DNA of 64,000 bases from Flavihumibacter fluvii. GTDB lineage: Bacteria; Bacteroidota; Bacteroidia; Chitinophagales; Chitinophagaceae. Position numbers and translations under genes: made by a program. Below are positions 1 to 10,248 of this stretch, in pieces (positions within the stretch are counted from its first letter, which is position 1; each line of letters begins with the position of its first letter). The DNA is taken from contig NZ_CP092333.1 of assembly GCF_018595675.2 (NCBI RefSeq), forward strand, positions 3,124,001 through 3,188,000, written 5' to 3'. The notes beneath the pieces are model-generated. The model was not told the origin of the DNA and made no database searches. It saw only the letters and a program-made list of their open reading frames with translations.

Positions 1-839
1 AATACCCGTATTTCATCAATGATTTTACTGCTAATATTCTTGGCGCAGGCATCCAGTCTGATACCAACCAGGTACTGAAAGAAGCGAACCGCAGGTTCTT
101 TACCAGTTATTATAACGTGTACCAGGGATTGCGGGAAGATTTTAATGACCTTTCATCCACGGAAAAGGAACTAAACGGGGCTTTCAAAAACCTGAAATAT
201 TATTTCCCGGGATATACAGTTCCCCGTTTCATCAGTTACCTGGGGCCTTTTGATGCGCCCGGTGTTGCCATTACAGAAAATGCCATTGCCATCGGGCTGC
301 AATTATATGGTGGGAAAGATTTTCCGTTTTATACTTCCTTACCCGGACAAGAATTATTCCCAACCTATATATCACGGCGGTTTGAAAAATCATATATCGC
401 CACGAACTGCATCAGGGCTGTGGCTGAAGACCTTTTCCCCGACAAAAGCCAGGGATTGCCGCTTATTGAACAAATGATAGAAAAAGGAAAATATGCCTGG
501 CTGACCAACCTTGTTTTACCCAACACGGCTGATACCATAAAAACCGGGTATACCAGGGAACAACTCGAATGGTGTACGTCCAATGAAGGTGTTGTATGGA
601 ACCTCATTTTGCAGAATGACCAGTTGTATTCCACGGATCCTTCCATTATCCAAATGTATATAGGGGATGCTCCAGGTACACAGAACTTTCCATCTGCGGC
701 ACCGGGAAATATCGGGCAATGGATCGGCCAGCGTATCATCGAAGCCTATATGGAGAAAAACCCGGCTACTACACCACAGCAACTAATGGAAATGCCATCC
801 CGCAAAATAATTGATGGTGCTAAATACAAACCCCGTTAA
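1..839 (+). CDS. gldB: Gliding motility lipoprotein GldB (5' truncated)
   Basis: The reading frame is open from base 3, so the start and the lipoprotein signal lie outside the window; the GTG at 117 is only an internal valine. The visible 278 or so residues have GldB features: an aromatic YPYFINDFTANILG stretch, a central FPGYTVPRFISYLGPF segment, and a C-terminal half ending in IGQWIGQRIIEAYMEKNP. GldB is an envelope lipoprotein linked to gliding and type IX secretion in Bacteroidota, and is also kept by non-gliding species. It converges with the desaturase gene, with only 4 bases between the two stops. Family assignment is from recalled sequence character, with no search. Confidence 0.85.
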   Translation, partial: YPYFINDFTANILGAGIQSDTNQVLKEANRRFFTSYYNVYQGLREDFNDLSSTEKELNGAFKNLKYYFPGYTVPRFISYLGPFDAPGVAITENAIAIGLQLYGGKDFPFYTSLPGQELFPTYISRRFEKSYIATNCIRAVAEDLFPDKSQGLPLIEQMIEKGKYAWLTNLVLPNTADTIKTGYTREQLEWCTSNEGVVWNLILQNDQLYSTDPSIIQMYIGDAPGTQNFPSAAPGNIGQWIGQRIIEAYMEKNPATTPQQLMEMPSRKIIDGAKYKPR

Positions 840-843
840 ATAA

Positions 844-1914
844 TCAGGGCTGCTGACCCAAAGATCTCATCATTTTAAAATGCGAAATCATCGAAGCCGT
901 CATCGTTGGGTAGGTATTGTACGGAAGGTTATACTCTTCGCAGGTCTTCTGAACAATTTTACTTAAAGCCGGATAATGCACATGACTGATCTTTGGAAAG
1001 AGGTGATGTTCTACCTGGTAATTCAATCCGCCTACATACCAGTTCACTAATATATTCCCCGGAGCAAAATTTGCAGTTGTCCGGACCTGGTGTTCAGCCC
1101 ATGCATTTTCGATGACTGTATGTTCACTCGATATTTTTTCAAACTCTGCATGCTCAACGACGTGGGCCAATTGAAATACCAGGGCCAGGGTCAAACCCAT
1201 TACCATGTGCATCACTGCAAATCCAATTGCCCATGGTCCCCAACCTACTATTGAAACCGGTATCACGATATAAAATACAGCATATAAAACTTTACTCAGC
1301 CAAAAAACGAAATGGTCCCGCCAGGTCATCTTTTGCAAAGGTGTATCGATGATCCGCTGTTTGAAATATTTATTAAAATCCATCGCGAATACCCATGCAA
1401 AAGAAGAAACAGCATACATCAGTACGACATAAATATGTTGAAACCGGTGGGCAGGTACCCATTTTTGTGAGCGGCATTGGCGCATGAGCGGACTCTTATG
1501 GATATCATCATCCATTCCATCCACATTGGTGTAGGTATGGTGCAGGATATTGTGTTTAAATTTCCAGATGAACGCATTCCCGCCAAGGGCATTAAGGCTA
1601 AGGCCGAGTGCTTCATTCACCCATTTTTTGGAGGAATAACTACCATGGCAGGCATCATGCATCACATTGAATCCAATGCTGGCCAGGACAGCCCCTAAAG
1701 TGGCCGACAGCAAAATCTGCACACCTGCTGCCATTGGAAAAAACAGGAGGGAAAGATAAATGAGGATCGCACCAGGAACAAGGACAAGTGTCTTTGCATA
1801 AAGACTGAAATTTCCCGTCTTTTTGAGATGATTGCTACTGAAATAATGATCTACATTAGTTTTCAGGGTGTTGAAGAACTGGTTGTTCTTATTGTTGAAA
1901 CTTACTTTAGCCAT
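844..1914 (-). CDS. Membrane acyl-lipid/acyl-CoA fatty acid desaturase
   Basis: This 356-residue membrane di-iron desaturase has the three histidine boxes: HDACH at 86-90, HNILHH at 121-126 and QVEHH at 300-304. The Q in the third box is typical of front-end (delta-6-like) and linoleoyl-CoA desaturase-type members. Hydrophobic pairs around 43-82 and 205-255 fit a four-helix membrane core. There is no fused cytochrome b5 domain, so electrons must come from a separate donor. It presumably introduces double bonds into membrane acyl chains; the position of the bond cannot be read from sequence. It stands alone on its strand. Confidence 0.9.
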   Translation of the reverse strand: MAKVSFNNKNNQFFNTLKTNVDHYFSSNHLKKTGNFSLYAKTLVLVPGAILIYLSLLFFPMAAGVQILLSATLGAVLASIGFNVMHDACHGSYSSKKWVNEALGLSLNALGGNAFIWKFKHNILHHTYTNVDGMDDDIHKSPLMRQCRSQKWVPAHRFQHIYVVLMYAVSSFAWVFAMDFNKYFKQRIIDTPLQKMTWRDHFVFWLSKVLYAVFYIVIPVSIVGWGPWAIGFAVMHMVMGLTLALVFQLAHVVEHAEFEKISSEHTVIENAWAEHQVRTTANFAPGNILVNWYVGGLNYQVEHHLFPKISHVHYPALSKIVQKTCEEYNLPYNTYPTMTASMISHFKMMRSLGQQP

Positions 1915-2014
1915 AAAATTAACCTAAGAGAAACGTGCAATTTAATTCAATATAAGGAGATGGTCTTGTTAAAACTAATAAAGCGTTGTTCTGCAACTAC
2001 TTAGTAATGAATAT

Positions 2015-2503
2015 TTAAGGTTTATCTCTTCCTGTGATCATCTTCTTAAACAAATTACGCGCCTCCTGCTGGTCAGTAATATTTTCAAAGGCATCTTTAG
2101 GGACCAGGAAAAATGAGCGGTTGTCAAAATACAGGTGGAAAAAATACGGCGTCTCCAGGAACTTGCTAAACCTTTGCCAGGGCCATGATTGTGTGCCTTT
2201 ACTGGTATTGAGGGTAATCTGCTGGTCATTGATCGACATCCCGAAATCATCCTGGAAAGTGGCAGATTGTTTATAAATGCTGTTCGGCAGTATCCGCCAT
2301 ACCACCAGCATCAGGGCCATCCATAAAGTTGAGAAAAACAGGAAAGACATTGGATTGATCTTTTTCATATACAGTAAAACTGCTGCAACTATGGTGAAAA
2401 GGTTGACCAAAATGACCAGGAGCCTTATTTCCGGCCTTGTAAAAAAATGATAACGCAAGGCCTGTATTACCTGCTTTCTGTCATATGAAAAGGATATGTT
2501 CAT
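2015..2503 (-). CDS. YcxB-like membrane protein
   Basis: This is a small membrane protein of 162 residues from the ATG at 2503; an upstream ATG at 2548 would add 15 residues that do not look conserved. It has two closely spaced hydrophobic helices (roughly 27-47 and 52-72). A C-terminal soluble part follows with the pattern W-P-W-x-R-F-x-K-F-L-E-T, an FHLYF strand and FLVPKDAF. This layout matches the YcxB-like family, whose function is unknown. A terminator precedes it, so it probably has its own promoter. Confidence 0.6.
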   Translation of the reverse strand: MNISFSYDRKQVIQALRYHFFTRPEIRLLVILVNLFTIVAAVLLYMKKINPMSFLFFSTLWMALMLVVWRILPNSIYKQSATFQDDFGMSINDQQITLNTSKGTQSWPWQRFSKFLETPYFFHLYFDNRSFFLVPKDAFENITDQQEARNLFKKMITGRDKP

Positions 2504-2552
2504 TACCGCATTATTTTGATACTGGGAAAAGAACCTGCAAAGTAGCAAAAGC

Positions 2553-2592
2553 CTTAAAACAAACCGCCCCGGCTCTAATGGAACCGGGGTGG
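2553..2592 (-). terminator. Rho-independent terminator after the small lipoprotein gene
   Basis: A 9-base-pair stem (2564-2572 with 2584-2592, one G-U pair) with an 11-base loop is followed on the minus strand by TTTGTTTT. It separates the lipoprotein gene (stop at 2619) from the YcxB-like gene. Confidence 0.7.
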
Positions 2593-2618
2593 AATTGTTA
2601 ATTCATTTACCAATCAGT

Positions 2619-2735
2619 CTAGCGGATAGGTCGGCAGTTCTTATAATGTTTATTTGCGGCTTCACCAGGAGTGATTGCCCTATTACAAGCTGTAAACAGT
2701 ATCCCCAGAACAATTATGGCCAAAAGTCTTTGCAT
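2619..2735 (-). CDS. Small secreted lipoprotein, 38 residues
   Basis: This short reading frame starts ATG CAA AGA CTT and ends TAG. The product has a basic start, a hydrophobic run (LLAIIVLGILFTAC) with the lipidation cysteine at 17, and only 21 residues after it (ending HYKNCRPIR). The layout is that of a processed lipoprotein. A good terminator 27 bases past the stop supports real transcription. No function can be assigned. The second cysteine and the basic tail could be functional, but this is not shown. Confidence 0.65.
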   Translation of the reverse strand: MQRLLAIIVLGILFTACNRAITPGEAANKHYKNCRPIR

Positions 2736-2884
2736 AAATTTGGGTTATTAAATAAAAGGTTACGGTTGATCAAACGCATGACATATTCAAAAAGGTATAT
2801 CAAACCGGGTCAAATTTGGTTCCAATCTCCATAAATAAGGGTTAATACTAAACAATTTCACCCTGATTCGTAAATTTTCTACGT

Positions 2885-2911
2885 AAAAGGCCCCTGTTTT
2901 CACAGGGGCCT
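2885..2911 (-). terminator. Rho-independent terminator of nrdJ
   Basis: A perfect 10-base-pair stem (2888-2897 with 2902-2911) and a 4-base loop, followed by TTTT on the minus strand, lies 31 bases after the nrdJ stop. Confidence 0.85.
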
Positions 2912-2941
2912 GGTTCTATAAGAAACCGTCCAATTGACAAA

Positions 2942-5900
2942 TTAACTGCAACCTAAACTGTTTCCGCAGTTCAGGCATTTATAACAGGTACCGCTCCGGA
3001 TCGTCAGGTGCCCGCAAACATTACAGGCCGGGGCATCACTTTGCATAGACCTGCTGGCAGCATTCAGGGCATCAAAACTTCCGGCAGACTCCACTTTCAC
3101 CCCGCTATTCCTGGCGGGTTTTGGGGCTTCCTGGGATTTTGGCTGGGCGGCAGCTACTATGCGGACATCACTTAACTCTGGTGTTTTTTTTTCTCCACCG
3201 GCAATCGTCGGTTCATCCCAGTCATCCTTTCCGGTATTCATCACTTCCGGTTTATCCAGCACATGCACCAGGTCAGAACGATCCAGGTATTCATATGCCA
3301 GGGAACGGAAAATAAAATCAACAATTGAGGTTGCGCTCTTGATATTCGGGTGGTCTACCATTCCGGCAGGTTCGAACCTGGTAAAAACAAATTTCTCTAC
3401 GAATTCCTCCAGCGGCACTCCATACTGCAATCCGATCGATACTGCAATGGCAAAGCAGTTCAGCATACTCCGCATAGTAGCCCCTTCCTTCGCCATATCA
3501 ATAAAGATCTCCCCTAAGGTACCATCGCCATATTCACCGGTGCGCACAAACAGGGCCTGTCCGTTGATCTTCGCCTTTTGCGTATACCCACGCCGCTTTG
3601 CAGGCAATGTTCTTCTTTCCACAATCCTGGCCAGCTCCCTTTTCAGCTTGGTATCTGGTGAGGACTGTACCCTTTTCTGCACTTCCTCCAGCAATTCATC
3701 AATGGTGAGTTTACCCATATCGATGATATTGGAAACAGCAATGGATGCGGCTGTTTCTGCTTTTTCCTCAGCTGTTTCTTCTGTTTTTTTCTTCTTATCA
3801 CTCTTATTGCTCAGCGGTTGACTCAGTTTGGATCCGTCACGATACAATGCATTGGCCTTTAAACCTAATTGCCAGCTGAGCAGGTAACATGCCGCGATCT
3901 CTTCCACCTTCGCTTCATTGGGCAGGTTAATGGTTTTTGAAATCGCCCCGCTGATAAACGGTTGAACCGCACCCATCATCCTGATATGGCCGGTGGCATG
4001 GATATACCGCTGACCTTTCTTCCCGCATTTATTGGCACAATCAAATACAGGCAAATGTTCTGCCTTTAAGAATGGCGACCCTTCCACGGTCATGGTACCG
4101 CAGACATAATCATTGGCCGCATCAATCTGTTCTTCCGTAAACCCAAGCGCCTCCAGCAGGTTAAAATTCCAGTCGTTATATTGTTCTGCAGAAAATCCGA
4201 GTCTTTCCAGGCAGGCCTCACCAAGGGCAAAGCGGTTGAAAACAAACCCGATCTCAAAAGCGCTTTTCACGGCATCATCCAGTTTCTTGATTTCCTCTGC
4301 GATGAATCCTTTCTCACTTAAAGTTTGGTGATTGATAAAAGGCGCACCGGCAAAGGAAGCTGATCCTACCGCATATTTAATGATGGCATCCATCTCGGCC
4401 TGGCTATACCCCATATTTTTTAAAGCAGCAGGTACCGACTGGTTGATGATCTTAAAATATCCGCCACCACTGAGCTTTTTAAATTTCACCAACGCAAAAT
4501 CCGGTTCAACTCCGGTGGTATCACAATCCATCACCAACCCGATTGTTCCGGTTGGTGCAATCACTGTGGTCTGCGCATTCCGGTAGCCATATTTTTCGCC
4601 CAGTTGCACCGCATCATCCCATGCTTTGGTGGCTGCCTTTAACAGGTAATCAGGGCAATATTTCGCCTGGATACCCATTGGCCTGATCTGGAGGCCTTCA
4701 TATGCCTCGTTGGCGTCATAGGCTGCCGCACGGTGATTACGCATCACCCGCAGCATATGCTTTTTATTCTCTTCGTATTTGCTGAAGGGCCCTAAAATAC
4801 TGGCCAGTTCTGCAGATGTTCCATAAGCAACCCCGGTCATTATTGCGGAGACCGCACCTGCAATACCCCTTGCTTCTTCACTGTCATAGGCTATTCCACT
4901 CACCATCAGCATAGTACCCAGGTTCGCATAGCCAAGACCGAGCGTACGGTAATCGTAGGACAGCTGGGCCACTTCTTTCGATGGAAATTGTGCCATCAGC
5001 ACTGAAATTTCCAAAACAACCGTCCAAAGCCGGCAGGAATACGCATAACCTTCCACATCAAAAACCTTGGTGCCGGCATCGAAGAATTTCATCAGGTTGG
5101 CCGATGCCAGGTTACAAGCCGTATTGTCGAGGAACATGTATTCGGAACAAGGATTGGAAGCGCGGATGGCGCCACCTTCCGGACAAGTATGCCATTCATT
5201 AATGGTGGTATCATATTGTAATCCGGGGTCTGCACAACGCCAGGCAGCATAAGCAATTTTATTCCAGATTTCAGTTGCCGGAACTTTTTTCATCACACGG
5301 CCATCGCTACGTGCTTTCAGTTCCCAGTCTTCATTTTTTGCAAGTTTGTCAAAAAAGCTGTTGGGAACGCGCACTGAATTATTGGAATTTTGTCCACTTA
5401 CCGTTTTATACGCTTCACCTTCATAATCACTGGAATAACCTGCATTGATCAATGCCGCCACTTTCTTTTCTTCTTCCACCTTCCAGTCAATGAATTGCAG
5501 TATTTCTGGATGGTCCAGGTCCAGGCAAACCATTTTTGCTGCCCGGCGCGTAGTGCCACCACTTTTAATCGCACCTGCCGCCCGATCACCAATTTTGAGG
5601 AAACTCATCAATCCGGATGATGTCCCCCCGCCACTCAGCTTTTCACCATCGCCGCGAATATTGGAGAAGTTGGTGCCTACACCAGACCCATATTTAAAGA
5701 TCCTGGCTTCGCGAACCCAAAGGTCCATTATACCACCTTCATTCACCAGGTCATCTTCCACACTTAAAATAAAGCAGGCATGCGGCTGCGGCCGCTCGTA
5801 TGCTGAAGTTGATTTCTTCAGCTGGCCATCGGCCTGGTCCACATAATAATGACCCTGCGGTTTTCCCTTTATTCCATAACACTCATACAGGCCGGTGTTG

Positions 5901-6316
5901 AACCACTGCGGGCTATTTGGAACGCAGGCCTGGTTTAAAATAGAATACACTAATTCTTCATAAAAAACCTGGGCATCTTTCTCCGTTGCGAAATAGCCAT
6001 ACCGTTCACCCCAAACCCGCCAGCAATGCGCCATACGATGCGCCACCTGCTTGGAGGAAGTTTCCCGGCCCAAACTTCCATCTGCCAGGGGTACTCCTGC
6101 TTTCCGGAAATATTTTTGAGCCAGGATATCCGTAGCGATCTGGCTCCAGCCCGCAGGCACTTCCACATTATTCATTTCAAATACCACTTCGCCATTTGGG
6201 TTCCTGATCACCGAGCTACGGTAGTCGTATGTGAACAGGTCAAATACAGGCGTATCTTCCCGGGTAAAGCGACGGCTGAAGGATAGCCCTTTCGCGGCTG
6301 GTTGTATTGAGGCCAT
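2942..6316 (-). CDS. nrdJ: Adenosylcobalamin-dependent class II ribonucleotide reductase
   Basis: This 1124-residue enzyme reduces ribonucleotides to deoxyribonucleotides using a B12-generated thiyl radical. By comparison with characterised NrdJ, C390 in NPCSE is the radical cysteine, and C181 (HACF) and C401 (TACNL) are the reducing pair. The 11-residue spacing of C390 and C401 is the expected one. A TSCPD-type domain lies near 930-1010 ([15 protein letters not shown]). The C-terminus carries CNVCGH and CYKCLNCG cysteines, a zinc-ribbon-like tail that may also relay electrons. The large insert and tail are normal for the long NrdJ type. The gene is monocistronic with its own terminator, and no NrdAB genes are in the window. 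Confidence 0.95.
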   Translation of the reverse strand: MASIQPAAKGLSFSRRFTREDTPVFDLFTYDYRSSVIRNPNGEVVFEMNNVEVPAGWSQIATDILAQKYFRKAGVPLADGSLGRETSSKQVAHRMAHCWRVWGERYGYFATEKDAQVFYEELVYSILNQACVPNSPQWFNTGLYECYGIKGKPQGHYYVDQADGQLKKSTSAYERPQPHACFILSVEDDLVNEGGIMDLWVREARIFKYGSGVGTNFSNIRGDGEKLSGGGTSSGLMSFLKIGDRAAGAIKSGGTTRRAAKMVCLDLDHPEILQFIDWKVEEEKKVAALINAGYSSDYEGEAYKTVSGQNSNNSVRVPNSFFDKLAKNEDWELKARSDGRVMKKVPATEIWNKIAYAAWRCADPGLQYDTTINEWHTCPEGGAIRASNPCSEYMFLDNTACNLASANLMKFFDAGTKVFDVEGYAYSCRLWTVVLEISVLMAQFPSKEVAQLSYDYRTLGLGYANLGTMLMVSGIAYDSEEARGIAGAVSAIMTGVAYGTSAELASILGPFSKYEENKKHMLRVMRNHRAAAYDANEAYEGLQIRPMGIQAKYCPDYLLKAATKAWDDAVQLGEKYGYRNAQTTVIAPTGTIGLVMDCDTTGVEPDFALVKFKKLSGGGYFKIINQSVPAALKNMGYSQAEMDAIIKYAVGSASFAGAPFINHQTLSEKGFIAEEIKKLDDAVKSAFEIGFVFNRFALGEACLERLGFSAEQYNDWNFNLLEALGFTEEQIDAANDYVCGTMTVEGSPFLKAEHLPVFDCANKCGKKGQRYIHATGHIRMMGAVQPFISGAISKTINLPNEAKVEEIAACYLLSWQLGLKANALYRDGSKLSQPLSNKSDKKKKTEETAEEKAETAASIAVSNIIDMGKLTIDELLEEVQKRVQSSPDTKLKRELARIVERRTLPAKRRGYTQKAKINGQALFVRTGEYGDGTLGEIFIDMAKEGATMRSMLNCFAIAVSIGLQYGVPLEEFVEKFVFTRFEPAGMVDHPNIKSATSIVDFIFRSLAYEYLDRSDLVHVLDKPEVMNTGKDDWDEPTIAGGEKKTPELSDVRIVAAAQPKSQEAPKPARNSGVKVESAGSFDALNAASRSMQSDAPACNVCGHLTIRSGTCYKCLNCGNSLGCS

Positions 6317-6533
6317 ATAATTAAGTTGATTTGATAGTAATTCAGAAAGTCCAGTTCCCGTTTACGGGTGATGACGAAAATAATCGCCACCACCTTAAAA
6401 ACCGACCCGTAAATATCCACCAATGTGGATAATCATTGGGGAAAAATTTAATGGCCGCAGTGGTGGTGCCTTTGCGGCAGATTGGCCATACCAGCATTTT
6501 TTTGCACATTTGCGTATCGCCATTACCTTTTGA

Positions 6534-7295
6534 ATGCAAAACGGCATCTATCATCATATTCAGGAAAAGAAGCTTGCAAAGCAAAAATCTTTTGCCGTAC
6601 TTATTGACCCGGACAAGGTTCAGCCCGACCAGTTGGAACACCTGATGACGCTGTCAGCAGAAGCTGGCGTTGATTATTTCCTCGTAGGCGGAAGCCTGGT
6701 AGTATCCAACCACCTGGATGATTGCATCCTGGCTATCAAGGAATTATCTGATATTCCAGTGATCCTTTTCCCGGGAAGTCCATCCCAGATCTCCCGCCAT
6801 GCCGATGCCCTGCTTTACCTGTCGCTTATTTCCGGCAGGAACCCTGAATTACTCATTGGCCAGCATGTGATCAGTGCGCCTTTTATCAAACAAAGCGGAT
6901 TGGAAATCATGAGTACCGGCTACATGGTGATTGATGGTGGCGCTCCGACTACGGTTTCTTATATCAGCAATGCCTCACCCATACCTGCCGATAAACAGGA
7001 AATTGCCCTTTGTACCGCCCTGGCGGGTGAAATGCTGGGCATGAAACTCATTTATATGGATGCCGGCAGTGGTGCCCGCAGGCCGGTAAGTGACGATATG
7101 ATAGCAGCTGTGGCCAGGCAGATAAGTATCCCCATCATCGTAGGCGGGGGTATTACCGACCCCGAAAAAGCTTACAGGAATTGCCAGGCAGGTGCAGATA
7201 TCATCGTTGTTGGTAATGCCATTGAAAAAGACGCCGGGCTCATTAAGGAAATGAGCGCGGCAGTTCATGCTGCCGTTAAGCCTATTTCCCATTGA
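6534..7295 (+). CDS. Geranylgeranylglyceryl/heptaprenylglyceryl phosphate synthase family protein
   Basis: This 253-residue TIM-barrel enzyme joins a polyprenyl diphosphate to sn-glycerol-1-phosphate. Family marks are LIDPDK near 23-28, the FPGSPSQISRHADALLYLSLISGRNPELLIGQ core broken only by variable positions, YMDAGSGA, VGGGI and ADIIVVGNAIE near the C-terminus. It is the long (group II) type found in archaea and some Bacteroidota. The ATG at 6534 starts just before the first conserved helix. It converges with, and overlaps by 14 bases, the M28 peptidase gene. The physiological product in this bacterium is not inferable from sequence. Confidence 0.9.
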   Translation: MQNGIYHHIQEKKLAKQKSFAVLIDPDKVQPDQLEHLMTLSAEAGVDYFLVGGSLVVSNHLDDCILAIKELSDIPVILFPGSPSQISRHADALLYLSLISGRNPELLIGQHVISAPFIKQSGLEIMSTGYMVIDGGAPTTVSYISNASPIPADKQEIALCTALAGEMLGMKLIYMDAGSGARRPVSDDMIAAVARQISIPIIVGGGITDPEKAYRNCQAGADIIVVGNAIEKDAGLIKEMSAAVHAAVKPISH

Positions 7296-8217
7296 TCCGG
7301 ACCGGACTGTCAGTACCATTTACAATTGTTGAAATTCCCTGTATAATAACTTTCGTGAGCCTGGCCATGTTCGGTATATCCAGTTTCTTCAATTCGTCGC
7401 AGGGCTTGTGGTAACAAGGGTACCGGTCGTCACTGGTGGAAAAGGTATGCGCAGGAACGCCTAATTGCGCAAAAGAATAATTGTCTGACCTGGAAAAAAG
7501 ATCGATTTGGCTATCGGTCTTCAATTTTATGCCCTGACCCGAGATATTCTTTTTTACAATTTCATAGAAAGTGCTATACCTCCTGCCTGTAATCATTAAG
7601 CGGTTCTTCCCGAATTGCGGTACCCCCATCATGTCGAAGTTTATTCCGGCTACAATTTTTTTTATATCGGACTTTCCGGCAAAATAAGCAGAGCCCCATA
7701 ATCCCAGCTCTTCTGCATTGAAGGCACAAAACACCAGGCTCCTTTCATTATTTCCGAGAGCAGCATAATACTGTGCCAGGGCCATAAGTACCGCAACTCC
7801 GGATGCATTATCATTTGCACCATTAAATATCCTATCCTTCTTATTGCTTTCCAAGGGTGGAAGATGATCCATATGCGCTGAAACGATAACATATTCTAAG
7901 GGCCTGGACCTCCCCGGCAAAAATCCTACAACATTATACAACACCGAGGCGCTGTCCGTTGAGCGGCCGTAAAATGGCTGTAAAAATCCGCTGTCCTGGA
8001 ATGGCTTTAATCCGGTGGCTGCAAAATAACCTGCAATAAAATCTGCCACCTTCCTGTTTTCAATGGAGTAAGCCGACCGACCATTCATTGAATCACTGGC
8101 CAGGATGTCTAATGCCAGCTTTTCAACCTGTTCTATGCGCATCAACACACTATCCTGCGCATTGAGAAGGCTGACCGGTAAACAACTGTAAAACAGAAGG
8201 AACCAAATCCTGCTCAT
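7282..8217 (-). CDS. Secreted M28 family zinc peptidase (shorter copy)
   Basis: This 311-residue protein has an N-terminal signal peptide (hydrophobic to about 20, LLNAQ). M28 zinc ligands are visible in order: SAHMDHL, GANDNASGVA, FNAEELGLWGS, INFDMMG and the late HTFSTSDD histidine. It is an aminopeptidase-type enzyme acting outside the cytoplasm. Its ATG overlaps the stop of the longer M28 gene (ATGA), so translation is probably coupled. The two copies are homologous and likely arose by tandem duplication. Substrate preference is unknown. Confidence 0.9.
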   Translation of the reverse strand: MSRIWFLLFYSCLPVSLLNAQDSVLMRIEQVEKLALDILASDSMNGRSAYSIENRKVADFIAGYFAATGLKPFQDSGFLQPFYGRSTDSASVLYNVVGFLPGRSRPLEYVIVSAHMDHLPPLESNKKDRIFNGANDNASGVAVLMALAQYYAALGNNERSLVFCAFNAEELGLWGSAYFAGKSDIKKIVAGINFDMMGVPQFGKNRLMITGRRYSTFYEIVKKNISGQGIKLKTDSQIDLFSRSDNYSFAQLGVPAHTFSTSDDRYPCYHKPCDELKKLDIPNMARLTKVIIQGISTIVNGTDSPVRINGK

Positions 8218-9497
8218 TTCAAATCACTCGCATTCACGCGTGTAGGCGTATCGGTTCCTGCAATGATGGATGTAGCACTCAACGCGATCGCTTTGATGAT
8301 CTGCGTCATATTCTTCATGTCGAGCGTTTCAAACTCGTCATCGGCTGTATGATAATATTTCTCACTATCCATTTTTGAAGTGGAAATGGTATGGGCCGGA
8401 ACCCCAAGACGTGCGAGCGTGGCATTATCTGAGCGATAGAATAGTTGCTGGTCGGGATAGGGATCTGGCTTGAAGCTAAAGCCGGTACCAGCCAGGTTTT
8501 TCTCCATTATGCTGCCCATATCTGTTTTTTCGTAACCGGTGATATACGCTGAATTGGTTCCCCATTTACTTTCTGTCCCGATCATTTCTATATTGAACAT
8601 GGCCACCACCTTAGCCGGATCAAGTTGCCGGGAAAAATATTGTGAACCAAAACCCCCACTTTCTTCTGCAGTAAAAGTGGTAAAAATGAGGGTGCGCTCG
8701 TTTTTATTGAGCTTGCTGAAATAGTTGGCCAGGATAATAACCGCTGTTGTCCCGGCAGCATCATCATTTGCCCCATTATATATGGAATCACCATTTAATG
8801 GCTTTCCAATGCCCAGGTGATCATAATGGCCCGAAAAAATAACATATTCATCCTTCCTGGATTTACCGGGAAGGATACCCACAACATTGCTCAGCTGTGA
8901 AGTGGATATCTCGTGCCTGGCAGCTATCGAATAAGTTTTCGGGACAGTACTACCCAGGAGAAAAACAGTTCCATGATTACTTTCCATGATCTGCCGCTTA
9001 AAATACGTAAGTCTTGAAAAGTTGGTAGAAAAAGAAGTATCTACCAATACTATTTTATTCTTTCCGGATGATACAGCACCATATGCTTCGCTAAAAAGTT
9101 CCGCACCTTTTCCTATCGTCACAAGTTCATAACCTGAATTTTCATCAATGGAAAATTCAGGCTTAGAGGTCACAACTATTACTTTTTTGGGATCCAGCGA
9201 TTCGCCGTTCACTATAGCGGTAATGCTGATCAATTTCGGCTTCACCATCGTAAATGATTGCAGGAAATTTGCAGCACCAGGCAATTTCTGCAACCCGGCT
9301 TTTTCAAATTCACCGGCAATAAATGCAGCAGCCTTTTCAATACCAGGTGTAAAAACATTTCGCCCCTGCATATCATCTGCAGACAATACTTTCTCAACAC
9401 GGCTCACTTCATTGATATTGATGAATCCATCTGCTTTCTGGGCATATGAACTTACAAGAACGCCTGATAAGGCGACTAACAGGAAGAATCTTTTCAT
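8214..9497 (-). CDS. Secreted M28 family zinc peptidase (longer copy)
   Basis: This 427-residue protein has a signal peptide (MKRFFLLVALSGVLVSSYAQ). Its N-terminal part contains a PA-like insertion (about 100-200). The M28 core follows with SGHYDHLG, GANDDAAGTTA, TAEESGGFGS, FNIEMIG and HTISTSKMD. The catalytic glutamate sits in the EES segment. It lies 9 bases downstream of the LytTR regulator gene and overlaps the next M28 gene by 4 bases, which places a kinase, a regulator and two peptidases in one apparent operon. Confidence 0.9.
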   Translation of the reverse strand: MKRFFLLVALSGVLVSSYAQKADGFININEVSRVEKVLSADDMQGRNVFTPGIEKAAAFIAGEFEKAGLQKLPGAANFLQSFTMVKPKLISITAIVNGESLDPKKVIVVTSKPEFSIDENSGYELVTIGKGAELFSEAYGAVSSGKNKIVLVDTSFSTNFSRLTYFKRQIMESNHGTVFLLGSTVPKTYSIAARHEISTSQLSNVVGILPGKSRKDEYVIFSGHYDHLGIGKPLNGDSIYNGANDDAAGTTAVIILANYFSKLNKNERTLIFTTFTAEESGGFGSQYFSRQLDPAKVVAMFNIEMIGTESKWGTNSAYITGYEKTDMGSIMEKNLAGTGFSFKPDPYPDQQLFYRSDNATLARLGVPAHTISTSKMDSEKYYHTADDEFETLDMKNMTQIIKAIALSATSIIAGTDTPTRVNASDLK

Positions 9498-9506
9498 AGT
9501 GTAGAA

Positions 9507-10238
9507 TTAGAGGCTTAGCATTTCTTTGAACTTAACTGTCTGGCGGCGACTCACTTCAATTTTTTCACCGCCCTTAAGTTCCAGTAATAATCCCCCGTTA
9601 AAATAGGGTTCAATTTTATCGATCAGCCTGAGGTTGACAATATGTTTACGATTGGCGCGGAAAAATACTTTTTCATCCAGCCTTTCTTCCAAAGCATTTA
9701 ATGATTTCAGGATCAGTGGCTTATTGTTGCTGAAAAACACCTTGGCATAATTTCCTACGCTTTCAAAAAGCCGGATATCACTGAGTTTCACAAACCAGCA
9801 GCGTTCACCATCTTTAACAAAAACCTGGTCGTGTTCACTCAGCAAACTTCGGTTGGTGCCAATGGCTGGTGATAAGGCTTCTTTTTCTTCCGCCAATGCA
9901 AGTTTATGAATGGCATCAGCAAGTCGTTTGGGTTCCACTGGTTTCAACAGGTAGTCCAATGCATTTACCTCAAAAGCTTTGAGGGCATATTCATCATAAG
10001 CTGTTGTAAAAATGACATGCGGCGCTTTTTCAAGTTCGCTTAACATATCAAATCCCGTTTTACCGGGCATCTGTATGTCCAGGAAGATCAGGTCTGGCTG
10101 AAGGTTTTCGATAGCTTCAATTCCTTCTGCAGCATTGGCAGCTTCACCAATTACTTCGATCTCCGGAAAATCCATTAACAGCTTTTTCAATTCATTGCGG
10201 GCCAGGCGCTCATCATCAATCAATACAGCCTTTATCAT
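9507..10238 (-). CDS. LytTR-family response regulator
   Basis: The product is 243 residues from the ATG at 10238 (MIKAVLIDDE). An upstream in-frame ATG at 10265 would run into the kinase gene and lacks receiver-domain character. The receiver domain spans 1-120 with acidic residues near 8-9, phospho-acceptor D54 (FLDIQMPG) and the late lysine in LLKPVEP. The LytTR DNA-binding domain occupies about 140-240 (VKDGERCWFVKLSDI to EKIEVSRRQ). It lies 10 bases after the sensor kinase gene and is its probable partner. Confidence 0.92.
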   Translation of the reverse strand: MIKAVLIDDERLARNELKKLLMDFPEIEVIGEAANAAEGIEAIENLQPDLIFLDIQMPGKTGFDMLSELEKAPHVIFTTAYDEYALKAFEVNALDYLLKPVEPKRLADAIHKLALAEEKEALSPAIGTNRSLLSEHDQVFVKDGERCWFVKLSDIRLFESVGNYAKVFFSNNKPLILKSLNALEERLDEKVFFRANRKHIVNLRLIDKIEPYFNGGLLLELKGGEKIEVSRRQTVKFKEMLSL

Positions 10239-10248
10239 GTGTGTAGAT

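Noticed and set aside
2589-2834. 81-codon plus-strand frame
   Set aside because: It is antisense to the better-supported small lipoprotein and lacks a plausible start context.
3159-3821. 220-codon plus-strand frame inside nrdJ
   Set aside because: It is antisense to a clear, full-length NrdJ and Ser-rich in the way of shadow frames.
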